A DNA stretch of 64,000 bases from Sycobia sp. Sy_11 (lineage: Eukaryota; Arthropoda; Insecta; Hymenoptera; Epichrysomallidae): positions 620,001-684,000 of the forward strand of contig JACCIC010000165.1 in the NCBI GenBank assembly GCA_018907035.1, written 5' to 3'. The position numbers and the translations under genes are program-made. The notes under the pieces are model-generated. The model saw only the letters and a program-made list of their open reading frames with translations, ran no database searches and had not been told where the DNA came from. Below, piece after piece: positions 32,490 through 43,552 of the stretch (its first letter is position 1; each line of letters begins with the position of its first letter).

Positions 32490-32725
32490 TATGACCCCGA
32501 AACTAAACGACAAAGCCAACAGTTTCTGTCTCCTGGAGCTCCAAGGTCAAAGAAGGTGAGAATGAGCAAATCCAAAGTGAAAGCCATGTTTATTTGCTTC
32601 TTCGACATCAAAGGTGTGATCCACAAAGAGTTTGTACCACTTGGATAAACCATAAATCAAGTATTCTACCACAATGTGCTCAAAAAATTACGAAAAAGTG
32701 TGCTTAGAGTGCGTCCAGAGGTCGC
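32490..32725 (+). pseudogene. mariner transposase fragment (D-like)
   Basis: The plus strand reads 'PETKRQSQQFLSPGAPRSKK', 'VRMSKSKVKAMFICFFDIKG', 'VIHKEFVPLG', stop, then 'TINQVFYHNVLKKLRK'. This is the middle of a D-like transposase, between the first and second catalytic Asp. It abuts mariner A2. Confidence 0.75.
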
Positions 32726-32738
32726 GAGGACTCGGGTT

Positions 32739-33967
32739 TTGAGGTGGCGTTCTATAGTACCATCTTTAGATAACTTGTAGCTATAGTTTCAGTCCGATCG
32801 CCATGTTAGTTTAAGCTTGAGAGCACGCTGAATAAGACGCCTCTGTGTTTTTCGTAAAAATGGAAAAGCTGGAAAAATCGTGCTATCATCAAATACTTTT
32901 ATTTGAAGGGGTTAACGCCGAAGGAAATTTAAGAAGAGATGGACTCAACATTGGGGACATCGTACCCATCATATTCAACCGTTCATCAGTGGGTTTCCCA
33001 GTTTATAAAGGGTCGTGCGAGCACTTCTAATGAGCCTCGCTCAGGACGCCCCATTGAGGTCACAACTCTAGATATGATCGAAAAATTCCATCAAATAGTG
33101 CTGAAAGACCGCAGATTAAAAGTACGTGAGATAGCTGAGATCTGTAAGATGTCATATGAACATCTACAAAATATTTTACAACGACATGTGTAAATGCAAA
33201 ACCTCTGGCCAAGATCGATGCCGCGTTTGCTAACAGTTGACCAAAAATTGAATCGAAAGAACATTTCTACGGCAAATTTGGCGTTCTATAAGCGTAATCC
33301 AAGCGAATTTTTGAGTCGATTCGTAACCCTTGATAAAACTTGGGTCAACCACTACACTCCTGAAACCAAACAACAGTCTAATCAGTGGATTGGACCAGGG
33401 GAACAAACTCCAAAGAAGGCAAAAACATTTTTTTCGGTGAACAAGGTTACGGCTACTGTTTTCTTTGGGAGGTATTATATACATTGATTTCCTTGAAAAA
33501 GGTAAAACTATCACTGGTCAATACTACGCAGACTTATTGCAACATTTGAGCCACGAACTGAAAATTAAACGACCTCATCTGGCGAAGAAAAAATCTTGTT
33601 TTATCACGATAACGCACCAGCGCACACGTCAATCATTGCGATGGATAAAATCAACGAGCTGAATTTTAAATTGATGCCGCACCCTCCCTACTCTCCAGAT
33701 CTAGCCCCGAGTGACTACTATCTGTTTCCTAACCTCAAGGAATGGCTTGGCCGTAAAAGATTTGCGGACATTGAAGAAGTAATCGAAGCTGTAAATGGGT
33801 ATTTTGAGGAGCTTGACAAATCAGTCTACGGAGATGGCATTACTAGACTAGAAAACCGCTATGAGAAATGTATCAGCCTTAAAGAAGATTATGTTGAGAA
33901 ATCAAAAAACACTTCTTAAAATCGTTGTTTTTCTTCGCCAGGCCAGAAACTTATCAATCCACCCTCG
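32739..33967 (+). mobile_element. mariner element A2, left TIR lost
   Basis: The right end, cttatcaatccaccctcg, is followed by TA at 33968-33969. The left end begins inside the family-A 5' UTR (gaggtggcgttctata), so about 75 bp including the TIR are missing. Confidence 0.8.
32860..33919 (+). pseudogene. mariner transposase pseudogene (A2)
   Basis: Start [17 protein letters not shown], then frame changes to 'STLGTSYPSYSTVHQWVSQF', 'MIEKFHQIVLKDRRLKVREI', 'MPRLLTVDQKLNRKNISTAN' and 'VTLDKTWVNHYTPETKQQSN' (first Asp), then 'FYHDNAPAHTSIIAMDKINE' (second Asp) and 'HPPYSPDLAPSDYYLFPNLK' (third Asp), running to 33919. Irritans-like. At least four frame breaks plus a stop at 33191. The last 107 residues are uninterrupted. 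Confidence 0.85.
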
Positions 33968-33969
33968 TA

Positions 33970-34060
33970 TACTCAGATCCTTTTTTCTTCTTTAACTAAT
34001 TTATAATTAATATGCATTAGGGGAAGCATGAGGAGCCTTCGGGTAAGGGAAAGGGACTTA
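33970..34060. other. Short spacer between A2 and A3
   Basis: About 90 bp separate two family-A mariners in opposite orientation. Confidence 0.7.
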
Positions 34061-34505
34061 CGAGGGTGGATTGATAAGTTTCCGCCTTGATTTGACCTAT
34101 TTGATGGATTTCTTCGATCATATCTGGAGTTGTGACCTCAATGGGGCGTCTTGAGCGAGGCTCATCACAGGTGCTCATACGACCCTTTCTAAACTCGGAA
34201 ACCCACTGCTTAACGGTTGAATATGATGGGGAGCATGTCCCCAGTGTTGAGACCATCTCTTCTTTAATTTCCGTCGGCGTTAACCCCTTCAAATAAAAGT
34301 ATTTGATGATAGCATGATTTTCCAGCTTTTACGATAAAAGACAGAGGCGTCTTGTTCAGCGTGCTCTCAAACTTAAACTAACATGGCGATGGGACTGAAA
34401 CCATAGCTACAAGCTATCTAAGGATGGTAGTATAGAACGCCACCTCTAGGTAGGCCTAGTGGCGCCACTTCTTTGTCAGGACGGAAATTTATCAATCGAA
34501 CCTCG
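34061..34505 (-). mobile_element. mariner element A3, 445-bp internally deleted copy
   Basis: Both family-A ends are present (cgagggtggattgataag; right end atttatcaatcgaacctcg), with TA at 34059-34060 and 34506-34507. On the minus strand only the 5' UTR and the first transposase residues ('[20 protein letters not shown]', '[20 protein letters not shown]') remain, joined directly to the 3' TIR. All catalytic parts are gone; such a copy could move only with enzyme supplied in trans. Confidence 0.9.
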
Positions 34506-34596
34506 TATATATTTTAAAGATCTTTTAATGCAATAGATTTAAATCCAACCTCGTATATATTTTAAAGATCTTTAAATGCAATAGATTTAAATAACA
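34501..34596. repeat. 48-bp tandem duplication, two units
   Basis: cctcgtatatattttaaaga... repeats at 34549. The first unit begins with the last five bases of mariner A3, so the duplication happened after that insertion. Confidence 0.8.
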
Positions 34597-34923
34597 TTCC
34601 TTTAGACAGGTATCATGTAACTATTCTTCGGTATGTGCAATCTAGAAAAATGGGTTACAAACATATTCTTTTAGTTGTTCAGGTTATATATGACTTATTC
34701 ATTTATTTGTACATTACCAACATAATGTTAAATTTGGAAATACGCGATTGATTAAAGTGCAGCGTTTACTTCACATTCCTTTACAAATTATTGTCCTAAA
34801 AGGAAGGTAACCATTACTTCATGACTCCTGGTGTCCGGAGGAGACATGGGCACGTTCAAAAACTTACTGGCTTGTAATACCGTTATGAATTATTATATTA
34901 CTTCACAATATATTTATGAAATA

Positions 34924-35117
34924 AGCCGCTCCAAACCCAATGAATAGGTTATATATGTACATATATGTTTTAGCACATAGTAATGCAATATCAAATAGGT
35001 TATGAAGAATAAAATCAATGAGCCGCTCCAAACCCAATGAATAGCTTATATATGTACATATATGTTTTAGCACATAGTAATGCAATATTAAATAGGTTAT
35101 GTAGAATGAAATCGATT
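34924..35117. repeat. 97-bp tandem duplication, two units
   Basis: Units at 34924-35020 and 35021-35117, starting agccgctccaaacccaatga, with about five differences. Confidence 0.9.
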
Positions 35118-36077
35118 TAGTTATTTTAATTTGAAAAATATATTTATTTAGGAATATTTGAAAAATACGATGCCCAGGTTAGTGAAATAGCAAAAGAAAA
35201 TAATTTAAATTTATCAGAGCATATATATTTTACATAAATGAAAAATAGGAATTTTTATGATAAAGAAGAAAAGGAGATTTATTTACTATTTAAAGGACTC
35301 AATTAGAATCAACATTATATGTAGCGTCTAAATACTTGCGCCTATATCGTATTACAGGAGTTCAGTGATCGTTAGATTATGCAGAAGATTGTCAGAATGA
35401 GGGTCCTTCCTGAGGGAAATTTTCTGTGAAATAGGTTACTATTCAATCGATAGTGTTAAGTAATTCATTTGTATCTTATAGTCGAAATATTGAAGGTTAC
35501 CTTCTTCATATAAAATAATTTTATGTTGGAGAACCTTTTTTATAAGAACAAAATGCGTCATAACCTATCGTTAAGTCATTGCAGTAAATAAAAAATTTGT
35601 TTAAAAGTAATAGAACAATTACAAAAGTTACTCTGAAATTAAAAATTTAAGTTTTAATAAGATTTTAACTGTAAAGGGGTAAAGTATTCAAACAATGGAT
35701 CAAATATGATAAAATTTGACAAAAAAATTTATACCATTTATATTGTTTTTACGTCTATTATATAATAATAATTATATTATTAAAGAAATAGATATGTTAA
35801 CAGTTTTTACTAGGTTTAACCATAAATATTGTACATATTACTATTAAAATCTCAGCTGAGAAAGTTTAATACGTTTAGTAATTATAATTCTCTTATAAAA
35901 TAATTAGAAAAGCTTTAGAAAAAGTTTGAATTTAGCCATACAAATGTTTTATAATATTTTTTGGATATTCTATATTTTTCATTTTATTTATGGCAGAAAT
36001 AAAATTACAAATGAAATAAAGTTAGATAATAAATAAAGTTTTATAAACGTCACTGTTATTAGAGTTAATAATAACAA
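35118..36077. other. AT-rich intronic DNA
   Basis: No gene or element recognised. Confidence 0.45.
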
Positions 36078-36238
36078 AACAAAATTAAATTGGTATTGAA
36101 GACCTACATAGTTTCATATATTATTAAATTTGAACTGTTATCATTAATTCGAAATTAAGATAGGTACGAAAATGTTACTGAAAGAGAAATTACCACATAA
36201 ATATTTTAGTAAAGATAATTTAAAATTAGGATATATTA
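36078..36238. repeat. 161-bp flank shared with 27581-27741
   Basis: Same sequence and same TA insertion point as before mariner C1. Confidence 0.85.
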
Positions 36239-37257
36239 GGTTGTAAAATATCCCCCTTCCGCTTTTTTGCTCTTCATTCAATGCTTTATAAAAAGTGTTA
36301 CAGTGGTAGGATTTACTTCAAATATGCGCTGTTTTGTTTAATGATCTGTTTCCATCTAGACGGCAACTTCATAATACCCCTCTCGTAGAAACCCCTCTCT
36401 TTATTTGCGAAGAACTCGCACAGCCATTTTTCACAAGCCTCTTTTGAGTCCAACTTTACACCATCAAGGGCATTCGATATGGACAGGAACAGGTGGTAAT
36501 CACTTGGCGTTATGTCTGGGCTATATGGTGGATGCGATAAAACATCCCATCTGAACTCCCGTAACTTCTGACGAGTCATCAACGAATTGTGTTATCTGGC
36601 GTTGTCCTGGTAAGACACTACACCCTTCCTATTGGTCAATTGTGGGCGCTTCTGATCGATAGCCTGCTTCAATCGGTCCAGTTGTTCACAGTAGATAGTA
36701 GAATTAAGCGTCTGGCCATATGGGAACAGCTCATAGTGGATGCTTCCCTTCCAATACCACCAAGCAGATGGTTTAAAATGGTTTGGTGACTATCTTTCAT
36801 CTCCTGGGCGATGTTACGATATGCCACATGCCGGTCTAACTCGATAAATTCCATGATTTGATCAGTATTCGTCGTCACAGGTCTTCCGTCGACTCGGTTA
36901 TCCATGGTGTCGTTTTCACCGGCTCTGAATCGTCGAAACCATTTCTCTGCGGTTCGAAGTGATAGCGTGCCATCCCCCAAAACACCATTAATCTCACGGA
37001 ACGTTTTTCTAGCGGATTTGCCTTTGACAAAGGAAAACATTAAAATGGCACGAATTTCGGCGCTAGTGAACTCCACGTTTACACGTCTATAACTTTTGAA
37101 CGCAATATCCAAACTGATCATGCATAGCGTCGTTTTGTACGTGCTGTCAAGACTTTTCAAATGATGTATCGTATTGCCAAATACGTGTTCTCTAGAACTT
37201 TATACATAGCTGCTAAATTCATAAGACAAAAAAGCGGACGGGAGATATTTGACAACC
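36239..37257 (-). mobile_element. mariner element C2, both TIRs, internal deletion
   Basis: Left end ggttgtaaaatatccccctt, right end ggagatatttgacaacc, with TA at 36237-36238 and 37258-37259. A deletion with its junction near 36765 removed about 300 bp found in C1. Confidence 0.9.
36322..37130 (-). pseudogene. mariner transposase pseudogene (C2), first catalytic region deleted
   Basis: N-terminal part from 37130: 'VEFTSAEIRAILMFSFVKGK', 'EINGVLGDGTLSLRTAEKWF', 'DQIMEFIELDRHVAYRNIAQ' up to 'EMKDSHQTILNHL', then a junction to 'ARRLILLSTVNNW', and after a shift 'MMTRQKLREFRWDVLSHPPY' with 'SPDITPSDYHLF' (third Asp). The segment with the first Asp (VTDDEKW in C1) is absent. Inactive. Confidence 0.85.
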
Positions 37258-37259
37258 TA

Positions 37260-37654
37260 ATAATTAATTCTCAATCTCATTCTTAATTCGGCTTTTTTAT
37301 CCACTCAACAAATAGCGGTTGTCGATGCCAGTAATACGTTCAATAAATAAATTAGTTAAATTTTGTTACTAATTCCGGCCTTTTATTTCTTTATACCGAA
37401 CACATATTCTCCTGATGTAAGTACGAAATTTCTTATAATAGTTCAAAAAAATTACAAATAATAGAGTTTTTGCTCTATCATACAGTAAACGATCTATAGG
37501 TAACAGAAATAATCAGAATTATAAGTAATTGAAAAGAAAAACTTTATGTCAGTAAATTAGACAGAACTTTGAAACAGAGAGTATATGAAACATCAGTATA
37601 GTGGGGAAATTGAATGATAAATCCAGTTAAAAAAAGTGTGGTTTAGGTTTTCTA
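37260..37654. other. AT-rich spacer
   Basis: No gene recognised. Confidence 0.45.
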
Positions 37655-37847
37655 TACTTTAATTGTACTTTTGTCAACTGCTTATATACAAATTAATCAA
37701 TATTTTTTCATTGGTCTTACAGTCCAATCAAATAAATCGAAAACAATACGTAACAATATCAATACACATCTACATTAACATTAATATATCAATATACAAA
37801 AATAATAAAAATAAAAATTAAACTAAAAATTATCTACATTCACAAAA

Positions 37848-38250
37848 TCAAAAGAATGTAAAAACTTTAAACAATGCTCCTTTAAACCGGAAGTAATATG
37901 AGCTACGTAAACTATATTTATGTTCATAAATTCTCTTTTTTAAATATCTACCTGTTTGCCCAATATAGTATTTATTACGATCCATACAATTAATCTTGTA
38001 AACAACTCCTGATTTTAAACATAAATCATCCTTATCTTTGCAATTATTAAACAACTTACTTAAATTATTGCTAGTTTTAAAGAAAATTTGAATATTATAT
38101 TTCCGAAAATTTCTTTTAATTCTTTCATATAATCCTCTAACATATGGTAAGAGAATAATTTTGCCTCTATTAACATCAACTCGTGCATTATGTCTGTTTT
38201 CGGTATTATAAATATCAAACAATTTCTCAGCAATTAATCTATTAATAAAT
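37848..38250 (-). pseudogene. PLE4 GIY-YIG endonuclease remnant
   Basis: Reads 'GLYERIKRNFRKYNIQIFFK', 'SGVVYKINCMDRNKYYIGQT' and 'GRYLKKRIYEHKYSLRSSYY', then shifts frame because two bases are missing at about 37908 relative to PLE1 and PLE2. The Cys pair CMDC of PLE1 has become CMDR. The inverted copy at 38752-39170 shares both changes. Confidence 0.85.
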
Positions 38251-38334
38251 TCAATTGGATAACCATTATTAATAAAAATTTCTCTTTATATCTGTAAATT
38301 ATTTGTCTAAAATCTTTATATGTGATAATTATAT

Positions 38335-38740
38335 TGCTCTATCAATGACGCTTTTAAAGCTCCAATTTTGTTTCTGAATTTTTTTTTCATCCACAAAAAC
38401 TTCCGGAACAATTGTAAAGATACCATCAACATATCTCTTAAATATCATTGGTTCAAAAAGCAATTTTGACAAAGCTATACTTTCTAATTTTTCCATAACT
38501 CAATTATCTATAACCGGTGACAAAGGTGACCCCATTGGACATCCGTATTGTTATTCATAAAATTTATTATCAAACGAAAAAATTATGTTATTAAAAACTA
38601 AATTAATTGCTTTAATAAATTCATTCATTGTTAATTTTGCATGTAAATTAATTTCATGCCACTTCTCCTGTATAATATCATTTAACAACTCTAAAGGTAC
38701 ATTTGTAAACAAAGATACTACATCTAATGAAATCATCTTG
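38335..38740 (-). pseudogene. PLE4 reverse transcriptase fragment
   Basis: Minus strand: 'MISLDVVSLFTNVPLELLND' (RT motif A), 'IINLVFNNIIFSFDNKFYE'-like helix, a stop, 'QYGCPMGSPLSPVIDN' (motif B), a stop, then 'FEPMIFKRYVDGIFTIVPEV' (motif C; the usual YVDD is YVDG). This is the catalytic palm of a Penelope-type RT. Two in-frame stops and a lost active-site Asp make it inactive. Confidence 0.85.
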
Positions 38741-38751
38741 TAGTTAATCTA

Positions 38752-39170
38752 CAGATAGTAAGAGAAACTTTCATTAATAATGGTTATCCAATTCAATTTA
38801 TTAATAGGTTAATTGCTGAGAGATTGTTTGACATTGATAATACCGAAAATAGACATAGTGCAGGAATTGATGTTAACGGAGGCAAAATTATTGTCTTGCC
38901 ATATGTTAGAGGATTGTCTGAAAGAATTAAAAGAAATTTTCTGAAATATAACATTCAAATTTTCTTTAAAAATAGCAATAATTTGAGTAGATTGTTTAAT
39001 AATTGCAAAGATAGGGATGATTTATGCTTAAAATCAGGAGTTGTTTACAAGATTAATTGTATGGATCGTAATAAATACTATATTGGGCAAACAGGTAGAT
39101 ATTTAAAAAAGAGAATTTATGAACATAAATATAGTTTACGTAGCTCATATTATTTCCGGTTTAATTACAA
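38752..39170 (+). pseudogene. PLE endonuclease remnant, inverted relative to PLE4 (PLE5)
   Basis: Plus strand from 38752: a segment equivalent to the RT-endonuclease linker ('ETFINNGYPIQFINR', 'LIAERLFDIDNTENRHSAGI'), then 'PYVRGLSERIKRNFLKYNIQ', 'SGVVYKINCMDRNKYYIGQT' and 'GRYLKKRIYEHKYSLRSSYY'. It shares the CMDR change and the two-base deletion with PLE4, so the two are closely related copies facing each other. Homology ends at about 39165. Confidence 0.85.
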
Positions 39171-39884
39171 TGTTAAATTACATGACAGAAGGTTATGCTC
39201 GAATTAACTGCAAGGTAGCAATGTTCTAAAACCCGCTAGTTAAAGAATACTGCAGAGACATCCATTTAGGATAGTGAATGGAAAGAATAGAAGAAAGGGT
39301 AGAGAGATGGAAAAATTAGATATGTTAAATGAGTGTATGATACAACTTCATACAGTTGGACACAGTTATGTATACCATTCTCCTGTGCTTTCACTCGCCC
39401 TCTCTCTCTCTCACTCTCTCCCTCCCTCCCTCACTCCCTTCGTCCCTCACTTTCTATCGCTCTTTCTTCGTCTCTCGCACTTTTATTTCCCTGATCTCTT
39501 CTTGCTGCTTTTTTTCTCCTGACTCTCTCCAGCTATTGTTCTCTCTCTGCTGCACGTTGAATTATCTTGTAACTAAAACGCCAGCAATATCTATTGGGCA
39601 GAAATAAACAATGTAACCCCGGTCAAAATTCGGGAGGTCGATCCCATGTAAAGTGAACGGAATTTTCACTTCTTCTCTCAATCCTCCTTCATTCCTGATA
39701 TTGAATTGAAGCTGTTTGTAATGTACATCTCTATATAGGAACTGAACTAAATTGAAAAACTGAACATGCTACTTTATACATCTCATCCCCACTCTAAATT
39801 TATTAGTATCACATTTATAGGATAATATCCCCCTTTTCTTAATTTAAATGCGAAATACAAATTTTATATACCTTGTTTGTTATA
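39171..39884. other. No gene; CT-rich tract
   Basis: A pyrimidine-rich low-complexity run of (CT)n and (CTCC)n type occupies about 39390-39545 and gives spurious Ser/Leu-rich frames. The remainder is AT-rich. Confidence 0.6.
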
Positions 39885-40165
39885 CTTTGTTCTAAAATAT
39901 TTACATTTTCAAAATCGAAATAATGTAACAACTTTAAACTATGTTCTTTTAGCCCGGATGTACCTTTCATGCTTCGTAAGCTACAGTGATGTTCATATAT
40001 TCTTTATTTTACGTAGCTTCGGGTTGTCCAATATTATATATTTATCACAATCTTTACAATTTATTTTGTATGCCACTCCTGTTTTCAAACATTTATCATC
40101 ATTATCTTTACAATTATTAATTAACTTTCTAATATTATTATTGATTCTAAAGTTGCGAAATGTAT
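39885..40165 (-). pseudogene. Divergent PLE endonuclease relic
   Basis: The minus strand shows 'NNCKDNDDKCLKTGVAYKIN', 'CKDCDKY', 'IYEHHCSLRSMKGTSGLKEH' and 'SLKLLHYFDFENVNILE' with one frame break. It is closest to the relic at 10790-11270 and keeps the CKDC pair. Confidence 0.75.
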
Positions 40166-41829
40166 TGTTATGAGGTTTAATACTTAGCGTTTCACTCTTA
40201 GGAGTTTCTTTCTTTTCACAGAGATAGATTTAAATATCTTCCATTTTCTAACTACAAGTCGGTAATATAATAACTTGTGTTATTACTTTCATGGTTATTG
40301 GTTATTGAGTTAAATGTTAAAAGCTTTACTAAGCCTGAAATATAATTATTATTTAAGAAAAGTTTAATAGAAGTAAAATATTAAGCATGGAGAATACATA
40401 ATATGCCAAAAAAGTTCAAAGAAAACAATTCATTCATCGCGATTGTATCATAGATGATTTGTTCAGATTTTTAAATTCATGCAAAAATATTGACGACTTT
40501 CTTTAAAAAAATGGTATGCACAAATGACTCTAGTCTTAAATATTACAATCCTGACATTTTTCCTAACTATACTAAATATTACCATTGCTAAAGTACACTA
40601 TAATATCTAAAATTGGCTTGGACTAGCCAAAACTGCCCAAACTTAATTCCTTACTTCCATCATATGGTTCTGCAATAGTGTTTATGCCACGTCTTCTTGC
40701 ATGATCAAAATTAACGATACTGGATTCAACATAATAAAAACTGCTAGCAATGGAATGATACGCATCAATATTCCTCGAAAAGTGAAAATTTTAACATTTT
40801 TTAACATTTTTTAATAAATCAACGTCAGTGATAGATCAATTCCGTAATTTTAACAAGAAATTTTCTTTTAAACCATTGCTCTGGCGTGGTTTGCAGCAAA
40901 AATCTTCTATCTATCGTAAACATTATACATTTGTCTGTGAAATGTTTAGTATAGACCTTTCCTGAAAGCAATAGCTTTCATTAGTTTATAATACTTTCGA
41001 CATTATTTCAAATCGTGCTTTGCAATTTTTATATTATTACAGACTTTGCTATTACCACAGCGCTCCTTTATAATACACTTCCTTGCACTCGAAGTTGCAA
41101 ATCGAACTATAAAAATGGTAAAATATCGCTAATTTTTCAACGAATCTATACAATTATTAGAGTGATTAGATAAATTTTATGACCTGTTTCTTATTTGCTC
41201 CTTTTAAGGTAAATAAAATTCTTAAGAATTCATATTTGAACTATAATTTCTATAGTCCATAAGATTTCGATTCTTGAATCTTTTTCTTTTTCATTCTATT
41301 TCTTGTAATGATCGAATAATAGAACTGTAATTACACTTATGCTATCAACACTCTGGATTAGGCAATATTATCTGGATTAGACAGTAATATCTTATTAACC
41401 AGTCTACAATTTGAGGATGGCCCTTTGAGCTGTAAAGAAGCAAGGCTGCTAGAGCGATCAGATTGAGTATGCACATAATATGAGTAGCACGTTATATTTC
41501 CCTGTAACGTCAAAATTTATAATCATGTTATTACTAAGCATCGTTAACTAATATTTTTTATTCTAATTAAATTTACAGATTATATTTTGCAAAGTAATTC
41601 TTTTGAGAATTATATATGGTTTTCTTTTCTTACAGAGGTGCTGAATATATAAACATAAATAAAAATGTGGACATAATTTGTCTTGAGCGTAAGCACTCAG
41701 CGTAAATTCTCAGAGTTTCTCGCATAATAAAGATACAATATCACTTAGAAACTTATTTACAACTCTTTTCTGTATACAAGGTTTTATGAATTATTAATTA
41801 ATTATTACTTAATTGTTAATTATTAGCTG
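40166..41829. other. AT-rich intronic DNA
   Basis: No gene or complete repeat recognised. A short segment at 41437-41462 resembles part of 17990-18025. Confidence 0.4.
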
Positions 41830-41831
41830 TA

Positions 41832-43086
41832 CAAATAAGTTTCCGCCGTTACGAAAAGATGGCGCCACCGATAAGATAACATCGAAATTGTCTGCTGTAA
41901 AACTTCGTATAGTATTTGTTGATATCTGGTAACAGTATAATCTTTTAATACCTCTGACTTTTTGCTAGCACCACTTAGTTTTCATCGTGTTAAGATGTCA
42001 AATTTTGAGCCAAGTAAGCGTTATTTGCGGGAATTGTTAATTTATCTCTTTCATTTAAAGCAATCTGCAGCTGAAGTACATCAGCTACTCATAGAAGCAT
42101 ATGGTGATGTTAATTTGAGTGAGAGAAGTTGTTGGGAGTGGTTCCAAAAATTTAAAAGTGGTATATTCACTTGGAGGACAAAACACGCAGCGGATGGCCC
42201 AAAGTGTATGGTGACAAAGAATTGGAAGCTTTACTGAAGGAAGATCCGTGCCAAACGCAAGAAGAAGCACAAGAGTTAGGAGTGACTCAGCAAACTATTT
42301 CACAACGTATCAAAACCATCGGTATGGTTCAAAAGCAAGGAAATTGGGTTCCTTACGAACTGACGCTAAGCGACGTCGAGCGTCGCTTATTCGCTTGCGA
42401 ACAATTGCTCAAAAGGCAAAATCGCAAAGGTTTTCTACATCGAATCGTCACGGGAGATGAAAAGTGGATTCATTACGACAGCCCACAGCATAGAAAAACA
42501 TAGTGTAAGCGCGGGCATGCCTCTACTTCGATGGCCAAGCTAAGCATTCATAGTAAGAAACTAATGCTGTGCATTTGGTGGGATCAGCTTGGAGTAATCT
42601 TTTATGAACTACTCCAACACAATCAAACCGTCACTGGGGAACGTTACCAACAACAGCTGATACAATTAAGCCGAACATTGAAGATTAAACTTTCACAAAT
42701 GCCAAAAGGCACGAGAAAGTCATTTTTCAGCATTACAAAGTTCGGTCGCAAAAATCGTAAAGGAAACGTTAGCAGCACTGAATTGGGACGTCCTACCCCA
42801 CCCGCCATATTGACCAGACATTGCTCCTTCAAACTACCGCCTATTCCGATGGATTATTGATGGTCTGGCTGAGCAGCACTTCACTTCTTACGAGGAATTG
42901 AAGAAATGGGTCGATGCGTGGATCGCCTCAAAAGATGAGCAATTTTTTAAACGGGGTATACACTTGTTACCCTAAAGATGGTCAAAAGTAATAAAAACTG
43001 ATGGGAAATATTTTGAATCACATTATTTGTACCTTTTTTTACAATAAATTCTTATTTCTCTCTAAAAAACGTCGGAAACTTATTTG
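41832..43086 (+). mobile_element. mariner element B2 (mauritiana-like), both TIRs
   Basis: Ends caaataagtttccgccg and cgtcggaaacttatttg, with TA at 41830-41831 and 43087-43088. 1255 bp, a normal mariner length. Plus-strand transposase. Confidence 0.9.
41996..42975 (+). pseudogene. mariner transposase pseudogene (B2)
   Basis: ATG at 41996: MSNFEPSKRYLRELLIYLFH, 'SAAEVHQLLIEAYGDVNLSE', a frameshift near 42165, then 'RSGWPKVYGDKELEALLKED', 'NWVPYELTLSDVERRLFACE' and 'FLHRIVTGDEKWIHYD' (first Asp intact), a stop near 42501, 'KKLMLCIWWDQLGVIFYELL', and a further frameshift. The second Asp region (HDNA) is HYK-like, and the third reads PDIAPSNYRLF, with Asn for Asp. Inactive. Start chosen by match to MSxF at the N-terminus of Mos1-type proteins. 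Confidence 0.9.
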
Positions 43087-43495
43087 TACATCCAATAATT
43101 TATGAATTATAATTTTCGATGTTGTTCTTATTAGTAGTTAATACGAAATCTGAAATGATATGATAGTAACAATATTTAGAAACTTGATTATGATTTTTCT
43201 TTGAACATTTTTACTGCACATGTACAACTGTGATTTATCAGGTCTGTTAATGAACAGATCCTTCTGATCATAATATGAATATAATATAAAAATCTGTTAA
43301 TTTACAAATAATATATAATCAATGAAAATATTATAATATTAAGAAAACAACTAACTGCATCTATTGTTGTAATCATGGTAATAATAGATTAAAATATATT
43401 CCTCACCTCACGTCACAAATATCCTACTTCCGGAAATCCGAATACTATCTTATACCTTATGATACTGTTACGATTAATACAATCGATAATAATGT

Positions 43496-43498
<3 letters not shown>

Positions 43499-43543
<45 letters not shown>
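43499..43543. repeat. (TA)n microsatellite just upstream of PRL-1 exon 2
   Basis: About 45 bp of TA ends only 9 bp before the exon. It occupies the place of the polypyrimidine tract; only ttctttcag separates it from the exon. Confidence 0.95.
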
Positions 43544-43545
<2 letters not shown>

Positions 43546-43552
43546 CTTTCAG

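Larger units (their letters stand above)
37655..38740 (-). mobile_element. Penelope-like element copy PLE4 (RT + endonuclease remnant)
   Basis: The terminal segment at 37655-37730 (aattgtacttttgtcaactg, ttggtcttacagtccaatca) is followed on the minus strand by the endonuclease (38250-37848) and the C-terminal half of the reverse transcriptase (38740-38335). The hammerhead part of the pseudo-LTR is missing. Confidence 0.8.
25637..43552 (+). other. PRL-1: PRL-1 intron (17.9 kb), filled with transposable elements
   Basis: Inferred from the two phase-matched exons, with gtgagt at the 5' end and tttctttcag at the 3' end. It holds LTR-like copy 2, mariners C1, D1, A2, A3, C2 and B2, several mariner relics and three PLE fragments. 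No other host exon was recognised inside it. Confidence 0.8.

Noticed and set aside
39274..39607. Ser/Leu-rich open frames
   Set aside because: Generated by the CT-rich low-complexity tract.
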